In this document: piece by piece, positions 27,641-36,117 of the stretch
How positions within the stretch are numbered: position 1 is the stretch's first letter
Layout of the letters: every line of letters starts with the position of its first letter
Assembly (NCBI RefSeq): GCF_008727715.1
Contig: NZ_CP044218.1
Coordinates: 1,674,001-1,738,000, forward strand
Reading direction: 5' to 3'
Origin: Mesorhizobium terrae
GTDB taxonomy: Bacteria > Pseudomonadota > Alphaproteobacteria > Rhizobiales > Rhizobiaceae
DNA: 64,000 bases
Notes under the pieces: model-generated
The model's input: only the letters and a program-made list of their open reading frames with translations
Told to the model about the DNA's origin: nothing
The model's database searches: none
Made by a program: the position numbers and the translations under genes

Positions 27641-28132
27641 TGGTCGCAGCGAAGACGGTGAAATTTCAACCAAGAATTGCCGAAGCTTCTCCTATCCCGC
27701 CCCGCGCAATTTTGTAGCGCCGCAAGTACCGCTCATTCGCACGCACCTATTCCTGCTGGCGTCCGCGATTCCGATCAAACTGCAAGAAAAACCGACACGT
27801 CGATAGACATCTGTTCGTCCTTGAACATGTCAGAAATTCTCGCAATGATTGCAGTTTGCGCCCCTATAGTCTTTGAACTTCAGCACTGCCCCCGCCGCGA
27901 GATTTTGCATCGCCAATGAAGCGCGCGCGGACGGGTGACGCGCTGCTGTACTTGTTGACAGCGAATGATTTCAGCGGCCAGGCGGTCTGCCTGATCGGCT
28001 AACAATCGGTCAGCTGGCCGCCGAGCGCGTCCGGTAGACGTGCGTTGAAGGTGTCTCGTAGACGGCTGGCGATTGGACGCAGCATGTCAGTGGCGACGCC
28101 AGCCGAGATGCCAGGGCGGGTCCTGCACGATA
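27641..28132. other. intergenic region with no supported gene
   Basis: About 490 bp between the first peptide operon and the S12 hydrolase gene, both leftward. Short leftward frames near 28000-28110 (for example one ending DALGGQLTDC) look weakly protein-like but match nothing I recognise. No hairpin terminator with a T tract was found. Confidence 0.4.
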
Positions 28133-29503
28133 CTATTCCATGTGAAAACGCATCGCCGCGATGCGGCCGTCGGCTTGCCGGTCGACGGTCCAGTGCATGT
28201 GGTAGCGGCCGGTGGCGAGGCGATAGTGGCGGCGGTCGCCGGCGTCTTCGATGAGCTCCATGTTCGCCACGCCGAGATCGGATTCGCTTTCGGCAATCAA
28301 CTGGTCGAACCACTTGTCGGACCACAACCGCCAGCATTCCTCGCTGAACGCCTCCGATGTGGCGCTGCGTCTTGCAATCGCCTTGATGAGCATCGCGTCG
28401 CGGCTCGTGAGCGCCGGTTTGCTGTCAGCGACGGGCTCGTGAGGGGCGACCGCGCCATCGAAGAACCCGGCGACCTTGTGGGCGATGCGCGCGACCTGGG
28501 CGGAGTCTATGTTGGCCAGCACCGCCACCGAAAGCCGCTGATCGGGGAAGCGGGCGAGTTCGGCGCGGAACCCGTCCCAGGTGCCGCCATGCCTGATCTT
28601 GCGGTGGCCGCGTATCTCGGAATTCTGCCAGCCCAAGCCGTAGCCGTTGATGGCGGGGCGGCCATCCGACGTCAGCGTCGGCTCGAACATCGCGGCAATC
28701 GTCTCGGACCGGAACACTCGCGGCCTGTCCAGTTCGATGAACCAGCGGGCGATGTCGCGCGGCGAGAAATAAAGCCCGCCGTCGCCGGTGCGCAGCATGG
28801 TCGGTGCTGTCCAGTGGCTATTGCGCAGCGCGCCCGAATGGCGGCTGTAGCCGCTGGCGCGGTTCAGGACGATGTCGTGACTGCTGGCCTCGCGCGCGCT
28901 TGCCATGCCTGCGGGCGCAAACAGTCTTTCCCGGAGCGAGGCGTAATAGGGCTTGCCCGTGATGCGCCGGACCACCAGCGACGCGACGATGTAGCTGATG
29001 TTGGAATAGAGGTAGCTCTCGCCAGGGGCGAAGGCGAGCGGCGACATGCTGGCGAGCGCCAGCAACTGCTCGTCGCTGTGGTCCTGCCAGAGGTTGACCG
29101 GAACGACGTTGTTCTCGATTGGCGCCGGTGCAAAGACATCGGCGAAATTGCCGAAGCCGCTGGTCATCGACAGCAGGTGACGGATGGTCATATCCGCCCA
29201 GCTCCTGGGCACCTCGGTCAGGTAGCGGTCCACTGGGTGGTCGATATCGAGCAGTCCGTCCTGCAACAGGATCAGGATGGCAGCGGCAGTGAACATCTTG
29301 CCGGTCGAACCCGAGTGGAAAATGGTGTCGGCCGTGGCCGCGACCCTGTGTTCGATATTGGCGAGACCGTAGCCGCCGAGGTGCAGGATCTCTCCGTCCC
29401 GGACGATTGTTACCCCTAGCCCGGGGATTTCATGCGCCTCGATTTCGGCATGGAGATATCGTTCCAGCTCGGCGGCCGAGCCGGGTTCCTTCATCACGTC
29501 CAT
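28133..29503 (-). CDS. serine hydrolase of the beta-lactamase/S12 (D-aminopeptidase-like) family, copy 1
   Basis: 456 residues. S12 catalytic motifs are intact: S66-T-G-K69 (in FHSGSTGKMF), Y166-S-N168, and H305-G-G in KIRHGGTWDGF. There is no signal peptide, so it should be cytoplasmic, unlike true beta-lactamases. After the catalytic domain (about 1-345) comes an extra 100-residue C-terminal domain ending GRIAAMRFHME. Relatives are D-aminopeptidases, DD-peptidases and esterases. Last gene of rpiR-SBP-hydrolase; closely related to the gene at 38919-40280, including the C-terminal domain. Likely trims the peptide imported by the linked SBP; D-specificity is inference. Confidence 0.88.
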   Translation of the reverse strand: MDVMKEPGSAAELERYLHAEIEAHEIPGLGVTIVRDGEILHLGGYGLANIEHRVAATADTIFHSGSTGKMFTAAAILILLQDGLLDIDHPVDRYLTEVPRSWADMTIRHLLSMTSGFGNFADVFAPAPIENNVVPVNLWQDHSDEQLLALASMSPLAFAPGESYLYSNISYIVASLVVRRITGKPYYASLRERLFAPAGMASAREASSHDIVLNRASGYSRHSGALRNSHWTAPTMLRTGDGGLYFSPRDIARWFIELDRPRVFRSETIAAMFEPTLTSDGRPAINGYGLGWQNSEIRGHRKIRHGGTWDGFRAELARFPDQRLSVAVLANIDSAQVARIAHKVAGFFDGAVAPHEPVADSKPALTSRDAMLIKAIARRSATSEAFSEECWRLWSDKWFDQLIAESESDLGVANMELIEDAGDRRHYRLATGRYHMHWTVDRQADGRIAAMRFHME

Positions 29504-29568
29504 AAAGTATCTCTCCAGTGGCAGGGCATGCAGGCAGCGCAGGGGCTTTTCGCCCCCGCCACCTCCCG

Positions 29569-31140
29569 CTACTGCGCGGGCCTGATGTCAACGATCGAAT
29601 AGGGCGCCCGGAACGTCTCGGGCGCGATGAGGCGCGTCTTGTTGAAGGCCATTGTCTGCGCCGGTTCGTGAACGGGCGCAGCGACGAAGTTGGCGAGCAG
29701 GTGGGCGTGGTACTTGCGGAAGTTCTCCACCCGCTCGTCCCAGGTCTTCGAGCCATACATGGCGAGGTCGTGCAGCTCCTCGGACTTCGGCTCATCCCAC
29801 ATCGACAGGTTCCATGAATCCAACCGCTTGGCGCTGAAGAACCAGTCGAGAATGTCGGCGTTGGTCCATGAATAGGGCTGCAGCACGAGTTCGCGCTCCG
29901 GCTTACGGAACTGGTCGCGATAGGTGCCGGCGTCGAAGACCGTGATCTCGATGCCGATACCGACCGCCTTCAGCTGTGCCTGGATGATCTCCGCGGTGCG
30001 CCGATATTCGGTGTCGGCCCGGGCCCACAGCTTGACCTGTAACGGCTTGCCGTCCTTGCTGCGGATGCTGTCGGCGCCTAGCGTCCAGCCGGCCTCGTCA
30101 AGCAATTTTGCGGACCGGGTCGAGTCGTTGCGGATTTCCGTGGCGGGATCGACCTTCGATTCCGGAAGGCTGCTGACCAAAAGCTGGTGTGCCTCCTTGC
30201 CGACGCCGCCATAGACGCTCTTGAGGATCGCGCCCTGGTCGATGGCGAGCGCGATGGCCTGGCGCACGCGGATGTCGGTGAAGGGAGCCGCCCGGGTGTT
30301 GATGGCGACGAAGGTGATGCCGTAGCCGGGCAGGTCGCGCATGTCGAGATCGGCTTCGGACCGAAACTGCGGCAGGAAGTCGGTCGGCACGTCGAGCAAC
30401 ATGTCAACCCCGCCCGTCCTGAGTTCGAGGAAGGCGGTGGACGCGTCGGGGATCTCGCGAACCGTCAGGCGCTTGATGTACGGTGCGACCTTGTTCTCGG
30501 TCAGAGGGCTGCTCCAGGCATAGTCCTCGTTGGCGACCAGCACCGTCTCCTGCCCGACCACGAAGCTCTCAAGCTTGTAGGGACCGGTTCCCACTGCCTG
30601 GATGACACCATAGTCGGTGCCTGCCGCGTCGAACGCCTTGGGGCTGGGGATGCCCATGTTCATCATGGCCAGGTTGAAGATCAGGTTCGGCTCGGGCCGT
30701 TTCAGCGCGAAACGCACCATGTGCTCGTCCAGGGCCTCGACCTTGTCGATGGCGTCGACCATGTACTCGTTTTCGGTGCCCCTGAATTTGGGGATCCACC
30801 AGACGATAGTCGCGGCGTTGAACGGCTCGCCATCCGTGAAGCTGACACCCTTGCGCAACTTGAAGGTCCAGTTCAGTCCATCCGGGCTGACCTCCCAGGA
30901 TTCGGCGAGATGGGGATGATAGGATTGGTCGGCAGCCTGCTCGACCAAGCGATCGTAGATCAGGCCGGCGGCCATGTTCAGGGTCACCGCGCGGACCGGG
31001 TCGTAGCTGGCGGCTCCTTGTTCCTGGCGGGCAAGCACGACGACGGCCTCTGCTTCGGTTGCCACTGCAGGCGTCAGCGACCCCACCACTGCAACAAGCG
31101 AAAACAGCGATGCCGAAGCAAGGAATTCACGGCGGTTCAT
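29569..31140 (-). CDS. dipeptide ABC transporter substrate-binding protein (SBP family 5), second of three, no own permease
   Basis: 523 residues. A twin-arginine-like signal (NRREFLASASLFSLVAVVGS) suggests Tat or Tat-like export. Family-5 motifs: DQSYHPHLAESWEVSPDGLN, LRKGVSFTDGEPFNAATI and AVGTGPYKLESFVVGQE. It is closely related along its whole length to the SBP at 33579-35168; long blocks are nearly identical. No permease or ATPase genes accompany it, so it probably feeds the DppBCDF complex at 35191-38907. Start ATG 31140 with GGGAGGA. Co-oriented between the upstream rpiR gene (57-bp gap) and the downstream S12 hydrolase (65-bp gap). Confidence 0.92.
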   Translation of the reverse strand: MNRREFLASASLFSLVAVVGSLTPAVATEAEAVVVLARQEQGAASYDPVRAVTLNMAAGLIYDRLVEQAADQSYHPHLAESWEVSPDGLNWTFKLRKGVSFTDGEPFNAATIVWWIPKFRGTENEYMVDAIDKVEALDEHMVRFALKRPEPNLIFNLAMMNMGIPSPKAFDAAGTDYGVIQAVGTGPYKLESFVVGQETVLVANEDYAWSSPLTENKVAPYIKRLTVREIPDASTAFLELRTGGVDMLLDVPTDFLPQFRSEADLDMRDLPGYGITFVAINTRAAPFTDIRVRQAIALAIDQGAILKSVYGGVGKEAHQLLVSSLPESKVDPATEIRNDSTRSAKLLDEAGWTLGADSIRSKDGKPLQVKLWARADTEYRRTAEIIQAQLKAVGIGIEITVFDAGTYRDQFRKPERELVLQPYSWTNADILDWFFSAKRLDSWNLSMWDEPKSEELHDLAMYGSKTWDERVENFRKYHAHLLANFVAAPVHEPAQTMAFNKTRLIAPETFRAPYSIVDIRPAQ

Positions 31141-31197
31141 GTCAAATCCTCCCTGATTTGATGTGCGTTGGTGATGCTGTCCTGGAAAATGCGCGCG

Positions 31198-32067
31198 TCA
31201 GCGCTCCGGTCGGCCGGCGTGGCCGACGAAGTCGCCGTAAAGCTCCGACATGCGATCGAGCCGTGCCTCGACATCGGCGCCGAGCTCGCCGATGACGCCG
31301 TTCAGCATGAGGTGGACAAGCGAAAGCATCGGTCCGTTGGTGTCCCAGAAAAGATTGATTTCCGAAGGCAGCGCGAAGACCTCGGACGTGCTGCCATGCG
31401 CCCAGTCGCAGAACTGGTCGGTGATGAGCGTAACCGGCACCCCGGCGTCCGTCGCCCGACGGGCCAGGAGGGCGGCCTGGCGCGAATAGCGCCGGGCATC
31501 GAACATCACGAGCGCCGTCTTTGCCGGATCGGCCAGCAACACCTCGGAAAAATTGCCGGCGGAATGATCGATGAGCTGCACACCCTCGCGCACATATTGC
31601 AGAAGCTGCGCCATGGTGACGGCGATGCCGCGCTCGCTCTGGAAACCGACGATGAAGATGCGCTCACGGGCGGCAAGCCGGTCGACGGCCGCCTTGAACT
31701 GCGCTGACCTCGCCAGCTCATAGACCTTGACCAGCGCCGCCATCTCCAGCTCCAGGCTTCTGGCAAGGTCACTGCTGCCCTTCTTGCTGGTCGCCTGGAA
31801 TTCGCGCAGCCGGTCGCCGATCAGCCACGGGCTGTCGGCAATGTCCGTCTTCAGGTCGGCTTTGAGATCCTTGAAGTGCTGGTAGCCGAGCGAGCGGCAG
31901 AAGCGGCCGACCGTCAGTTCGCTGACGCCCACTTTCTCGGCCACGGTCATCGCCGTCTCGAAGGGCAGCTCGCTGAGATTGGCCAGCATGTAGGTCGCGA
32001 TCGAACGGCCGCCGCGCGAGCCCTTTTGCAGGCTTTCGGTCAGTCGCTGGCGCACTGTTCCCGGCAT
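31198..32067 (-). CDS. RpiR-family transcriptional regulator (HTH-SIS), copy 1
   Basis: 289 residues. N-terminal HTH_6 domain (about 5-80) with IATYMLANLSELPFETAMTV, AEKVGVSELTVGRFCRSLGY and FKDLKADLK; C-terminal SIS domain (about 125-265) with IFIVGFQSERGIAVTMAQLL and VTLITDQFCDWAHGS. The SIS domain probably senses a small phosphorylated or otherwise polar ligand, but in this cluster the ligand is unlikely to be a simple sugar phosphate. Start 32067 with GGAGGAGAAG. First gene of the unit rpiR-SBP-hydrolase; paralogous to the regulator at 32434-33291. Confidence 0.92.
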   Translation of the reverse strand: MPGTVRQRLTESLQKGSRGGRSIATYMLANLSELPFETAMTVAEKVGVSELTVGRFCRSLGYQHFKDLKADLKTDIADSPWLIGDRLREFQATSKKGSSDLARSLELEMAALVKVYELARSAQFKAAVDRLAARERIFIVGFQSERGIAVTMAQLLQYVREGVQLIDHSAGNFSEVLLADPAKTALVMFDARRYSRQAALLARRATDAGVPVTLITDQFCDWAHGSTSEVFALPSEINLFWDTNGPMLSLVHLMLNGVIGELGADVEARLDRMSELYGDFVGHAGRPER

Positions 32068-32093
32068 CGTCTTCTCCTCCTCAGGATCTGGAT

Positions 32094-32132
32094 ATGACAG
32101 TTTTCTGAAGTTATAGCAAGAATGACAGTTTT
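32094..32132. repeat. direct repeat upstream of rpiR copy 1, candidate operator
   Basis: ATGACAGTTTT occurs twice, at 32094-32104 and 32122-32132, with a 28-bp period. On the leftward strand the -10-like hexamer TATAAC lies between the copies, so a protein bound to both would cover the rpiR promoter. Confidence 0.45.
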
Positions 32133-32433
32133 ACGTCATTACGAAAGCCGGCTGACAAGCCAGCCACGCACTGAGGCAGCACGTCTCGAATTCCGACCTG
32201 ATGGTGAGTGCTCTGGAGTAGGGCTCGAGCGGGAACAACGTCGACCTAGTGCCGAACCTCGCCTGGACGGTCGAACGGGAGCATGTCACGGCGCCTCGCA
32301 CGACAGGGCGCGCGATCAAGCCGGGCTACGTCGAAGCGTCTTCAACAACCATCATCGATGAGAACGGGCAACCACGCCTGCGCGACATCGGGCGAAGACA
32401 TCCAAGCGACTGCAGGCGCAATCCGCGGCGAGG
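32133..32433. other. intergenic region between the two rpiR genes, nothing recognised
   Basis: About 300 bp between the upstream repeats of the first rpiR gene and the stop of the second, both leftward. A rightward 79-residue frame (32122-32361) shows no family resemblance and its start overlaps the repeat. No terminator with a T tract. Confidence 0.4.
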
Positions 32434-33291
32434 CTAGTCGCCGACATAGCCTGTGATCTTTCCGTGAAGCTCGGAGACCTTGTTCATGCGCCCTTCGACG
32501 GTGACGCCGAGTTCATTGAACACCCCGTTGATGAGCAGGTTGCCAAGGCTGGCCATCTGGGCAGTCGATTCCCAGAACATGCCGAACTCGGTGGGCACGA
32601 CGAACATTTCGTCGACCACGTCACGTCCCCAATCGCAGAAAGCATCCGTGACCAGGGTAATCGGGATCTTCGCCTTCTGCGCTTCCCGCGCCAGGAACAA
32701 CGTCAGCCGCGAGTAGCGGCGAGCCTCGAACATCACCAGGCAGGTGGATTTGGGCGGGCTCAGCAGGATTTCGCTGAAGTTGCCGCCGGCAACGTCAGCC
32801 ATCTGAACACCGGGCCGAAGGTACTGCATCTGGTTGGCAAAATACTGCGCGATGCCTCGCTCGGTCTGGAACCCCGCGACAAACATCTGGGGCGTGCTTG
32901 CCAGGCGCTTGACCGCGCGGTGCCACTCCTTCGTGTTCGCGATCTCGTAGATCCTCAGGAGAGCTGCGATCTCCAGTTCCAGGCTGCGCGCCAAAGCGTC
33001 GCCGTTCTGGCTGCGATCGCGAAATTCCTTCAGCCGGTCACCCGCCAGCCAGGGCTGGGTTCCGATGTTGTCCCTGAGGTCCTCCTTCAGGTCCTTGAAA
33101 CGCGCATAGCCCAACGCGCGGCAAAATCGCCCGACAGTCGGCTCGCTGACGCCGACCTTGCTGGCCAGGGTCGCAGATGTCTCGAAAGGCACCCCGCTCA
33201 AATTTGCCAGCATGTAGTTGGCGAGCGCTTTCTCCGCATTGGTGGCGGTGTTCAAGCGTTCAACGAGCCGGCGGCGGACCGATTCAGTCAT
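32434..33291 (-). CDS. RpiR-family transcriptional regulator (HTH-SIS), copy 2
   Basis: 285 residues, same layout as copy 1 and roughly half identical by eye. HTH with YMLANLSGVPFETSATLASK and VGVSEPTVGRFCRALGYARF; SIS domain with MFVAGFQTERGIAQYFANQM, CLVMFEARRYSRLTLFLARE and ITLVTDAFCDWG. Start 33291 with AGGGAAG. Divergent from the SBP-dppBCDF-hydrolase operon (287-bp gap), which is its expected target. Having one RpiR for each SBP/hydrolase set suggests two related inducers. Confidence 0.92.
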   Translation of the reverse strand: MTESVRRRLVERLNTATNAEKALANYMLANLSGVPFETSATLASKVGVSEPTVGRFCRALGYARFKDLKEDLRDNIGTQPWLAGDRLKEFRDRSQNGDALARSLELEIAALLRIYEIANTKEWHRAVKRLASTPQMFVAGFQTERGIAQYFANQMQYLRPGVQMADVAGGNFSEILLSPPKSTCLVMFEARRYSRLTLFLAREAQKAKIPITLVTDAFCDWGRDVVDEMFVVPTEFGMFWESTAQMASLGNLLINGVFNELGVTVEGRMNKVSELHGKITGYVGD

Positions 33292-33512
33292 TCTGGCTTC
33301 CCTGCCTGGGGTTCGACATTCTGCAAGATTTATATCACAGACACGATTGACGTTTGTTTTTTTTCACAATAGCGTTGCCCTACCCCGTTGAGGAGCGAGG
33401 GAAGAAAAACACTGCCTGATTTACGGCAGGAGCCAGATCCACCAGCAACCAAGACAAATAGAGCGCAGCATGGATAGGTCATCTGACCATCCATTGTCGT
33501 GAGTTATTTCTG

Positions 33513-33565
33513 TACCAAAAAATAAGCTGCCTCGGCAGCACGGCTGGCTTTTGGTATTTTACCAA
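33513..33565. promoter_or_regulatory. nested inverted repeats (three TACCAA half-sites) upstream of SBP/dpp operon
   Basis: TACCAAAA (33513-33520) pairs with TTTTGGTA (33549-33556); inside lies GCTGCC-TC-GGCAGC (33526-33539). The second arm is also part of TTGGTATTTTACCAA (33551-33565), a perfect 6-3-6 palindrome touching the Shine-Dalgarno region. Candidate operator pair or leader hairpin. The 11-mer TTGGTATTTTA also occurs in the amino-sugar operon repeat at 1710-1720. Confidence 0.55.
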
Positions 33566-33578
33566 GGGGAGGATAACC

Positions 33579-35168
33579 ATGAATCGACGTAGGTTTCTTG
33601 TATCGGCATCTGTGCTCACCTTGGCCGCAAGCCTCGGCCTGGCTGCCAGGGATGCGGCGGCTGCGGCAGACACCGAGGCCGTATTTGCGCTCGCCAGTTC
33701 CGAGATCGGCGCCGCGTCGCAGGATCCCATCCGAGCCACCTTGCTGAGTACGGTCGTGATGCTGATCTACGACCGGCTGATCGAGCAGGATGTCGACCAG
33801 TCCTATCATCCCCACCTTGCGGAATCCTGGGAAACCAGCGCGGATGGCATGAGCTGGACCTTCAAACTGCGGCAAGGCGTGCGCTTCCATGATGGCGAAC
33901 CCTTCAATGCGGCGACCATAGCGTGGTGGATCCCCAAGTTCAAAGGCACCCCCAACGAGTACCTGGTCGACGCGATCGATCGCGTCGAGGCGGTGGACGA
34001 ACATTCCTCCCGGTTCGTCATGAAGCGGGCGGACCCCAACCTGATCTTCAATCTGGCGTCCGCCTTCATGGGCATTCCCTCGCCGAAGGCCTACGACGAA
34101 GCCGGCGATAGCTACGGCGTGGCGGTGGCGGTCGGCACCGGCCCCTACAAGCTCGAGAGCTTTGCCGTTGGCCAGGAGGCCATACTGGTCGCCAACGAAG
34201 ACTATGCCTGGGGATGCGACCTCTCCGAGAACAAGGCGGCCCCGCACATCAAGCGGCTTACGATGCGCGAAATCCCCGACGCGTCCACGGCCTTCCTGGA
34301 GCTGAAGACCGGCGGCGTCGGCATGCTTCTCGGCGTGCCCAGCCAGTTCGTGCCGCAACTCGAGGCGGACCAGAACGTTGGCTTCCGCACCCTGCCCGGC
34401 ATGGGCGTGACGTATCTCGCCTTCAACACCCGCACCGAACCGTTCGGCGACATTTCCGTACGCCAGGCAACCGCCCTGGCGGTCGACCAGGGCGCCATCC
34501 ACAAGAGCGTCTTCAACGGCGTCGGCCTGGAAGCGCATCAGTTCCTGATCAGCTCGCTGCCGGAATCGAAAATCGATCCCAAGTTGGAGATCCGCCATGA
34601 CCTCGGCAAGGCCAACGAACTGCTGGACAAGGCAGGGTGGCTGCGGGGAGGCGACGGCATCCGGGCCAAGGATGGCAAGCCGCTGAAGATCAAGTTGACC
34701 GCCCAGTCGGAAACGGCATTCAAGCGCACGGCCGAGATCGTCCAGGCCCAGCTCAAGGCGGTGGGCATGGACGTCGAGATTGTCATCTTCGACAGCACCA
34801 CCGTCGTCGACCAACTCAAAAAGGGCCTGCACCAGCTGGCGGTGCGTCATTACGACTGGAACAACGCCGACATTCTCGACTGGTTCTACAGCGCCAAGAA
34901 CATCCCCTATCCGAACTCCTCGGGTTGGCAGGACGAAAAATCACAAGAGCTTCACGACATCGCCATGCAGCAGTCGAAGACGCCGGAAGAGCGCGTGGTC
35001 AACTTCAGGAAGTATCACGAGAACCTGGTCGGCAACTTCCTGTTCGCACCGATCCATGAGCCGGTGCAAAACTACGCCTTCAACAAGACGCTGCTCGATG
35101 TGCCGGAAAAGTTGCGCGGCACGCAGCTCGTGCAGGCGACCGTCGTCGACATCAAGGTCGTCGGCTAA
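33579..35168 (+). CDS. dipeptide ABC transporter substrate-binding protein (SBP family 5), third of three
   Basis: 529 residues with a twin-arginine-like signal (NRRRFLVSASVLTLAASLGL, cleavage probably after AAA). Family-5 features: DQSYHPHLAESWETSADGMS, LRQGVRFHDGEPFNAATI, AVGTGPYKLESFAVGQE and REIPDASTAFLELKTGGVG. Strongly similar to the SBP at 29569-31140. Start ATG 33579 with GGGGAGGATAACC. First gene of the rightward operon SBP-dppB-dppC-dppD-dppF-hydrolase. It delivers its ligand from the periplasm to the DppBC channel. Confidence 0.94.
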   Translation: MNRRRFLVSASVLTLAASLGLAARDAAAAADTEAVFALASSEIGAASQDPIRATLLSTVVMLIYDRLIEQDVDQSYHPHLAESWETSADGMSWTFKLRQGVRFHDGEPFNAATIAWWIPKFKGTPNEYLVDAIDRVEAVDEHSSRFVMKRADPNLIFNLASAFMGIPSPKAYDEAGDSYGVAVAVGTGPYKLESFAVGQEAILVANEDYAWGCDLSENKAAPHIKRLTMREIPDASTAFLELKTGGVGMLLGVPSQFVPQLEADQNVGFRTLPGMGVTYLAFNTRTEPFGDISVRQATALAVDQGAIHKSVFNGVGLEAHQFLISSLPESKIDPKLEIRHDLGKANELLDKAGWLRGGDGIRAKDGKPLKIKLTAQSETAFKRTAEIVQAQLKAVGMDVEIVIFDSTTVVDQLKKGLHQLAVRHYDWNNADILDWFYSAKNIPYPNSSGWQDEKSQELHDIAMQQSKTPEERVVNFRKYHENLVGNFLFAPIHEPVQNYAFNKTLLDVPEKLRGTQLVQATVVDIKVVG

Positions 35169-35190
35169 CAGTTCGGAGCTGCAGTACGAA

Positions 35191-36117
35191 ATGATCGGCT
35201 TCACGTTGAGGCGGCTGCTGCTGCTGCTGCCGGTGTTCTTTGTCGTCTCGCTGGTGGTGTTCTTCATCATTCACCTGGTGCCGGGCGACCCCATCGACAA
35301 TCTGATGCGCGCCGGCTCGTCTCCCGAGCAGCGCCTTCAGATCGCCGCCAAATACGGCCTCGATCGCAGCCTGGTGGAACAATATTTCACCTGGATGGGC
35401 CGGCTCCTGACCGGTGACCTTGGCACATCCATCGTACAGGGTCGCCCGGTCAGCGGATTGATCGCGCAGAACCTACCCTACAGCCTCCAGCTGGGCGGAG
35501 CGGCACTGCTGTTCTCGACGCTGACCGGCATCGCCGCCGGCGTCATCGCTGCCAGCTACCAGGGCACGCGCATCGACGACGCCATCACCGGCTTCATCCT
35601 GCTCGGCTCGACCGTGCCGAGCTTCTGGCTCGGCCTGCTGCTGATCCTGGTCTTTGCGGTATGGCTCGGCTGGGTTCCCGTCTCCGGCGCCCGCGGCTGG
35701 AGCTCGCTCATCCTGCCCGTCATCGCAGCGGGCTTAGGCGGTATCGCGCTGGTGGCCCGGGTGACGCGGATCGCCATGATCGAGACGTCGCGGCAGGATT
35801 TCGTCATGCTGCTGCACGCCAAGGGCTTGCCGCCATTCATGATCCAGCTGCGCCACGTCTTGCGCCACGCCATGGTTCCGGTCGTCACCATCCTCGGCCT
35901 GCGCATCGGCTGGGTGCTCGGTGGCGCGGTGACCATCGAATATGTCTTCGCCCGTCCCGGCCTCGGCTCACTGCTGATCCGTGCGCTCAACCAGCGCGAT
36001 TATCCCCTCGTGCAAGGTTGCCTCCTCATGCTTGCCATGGCCGTCATCATCGGCGCCCTGATCGGTGACATCGTTCAGGCCGCCATGGATCCTCGCCAGC
36101 GCGAGGCACGGTCATGA
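35191..36117 (+). CDS. dipeptide ABC transporter permease (DppB type)
   Basis: 308 residues: LRRLLLLLPVFFVVSLVVFF at the N terminus, then FFIIHLVPGDPIDNLMRAG, six membrane helices, and a coupling loop in the stretch VMLLHAKGLPPFMIQLRHVL. ATG 35191 lies 22 bp after the SBP stop; upstream in-frame sequence is SBP shadow. It overlaps dppC by 4 bp (ATGA). Inner membrane, works with the next three genes. Confidence 0.93.
   Translation: MIGFTLRRLLLLLPVFFVVSLVVFFIIHLVPGDPIDNLMRAGSSPEQRLQIAAKYGLDRSLVEQYFTWMGRLLTGDLGTSIVQGRPVSGLIAQNLPYSLQLGGAALLFSTLTGIAAGVIAASYQGTRIDDAITGFILLGSTVPSFWLGLLLILVFAVWLGWVPVSGARGWSSLILPVIAAGLGGIALVARVTRIAMIETSRQDFVMLLHAKGLPPFMIQLRHVLRHAMVPVVTILGLRIGWVLGGAVTIEYVFARPGLGSLLIRALNQRDYPLVQGCLLMLAMAVIIGALIGDIVQAAMDPRQREARS

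Noticed and set aside
27999..28130. Leftward fragment ending DALGGQLTDC as a truncated gene
   Set aside because: No start, no family resemblance I can defend; left as intergenic.
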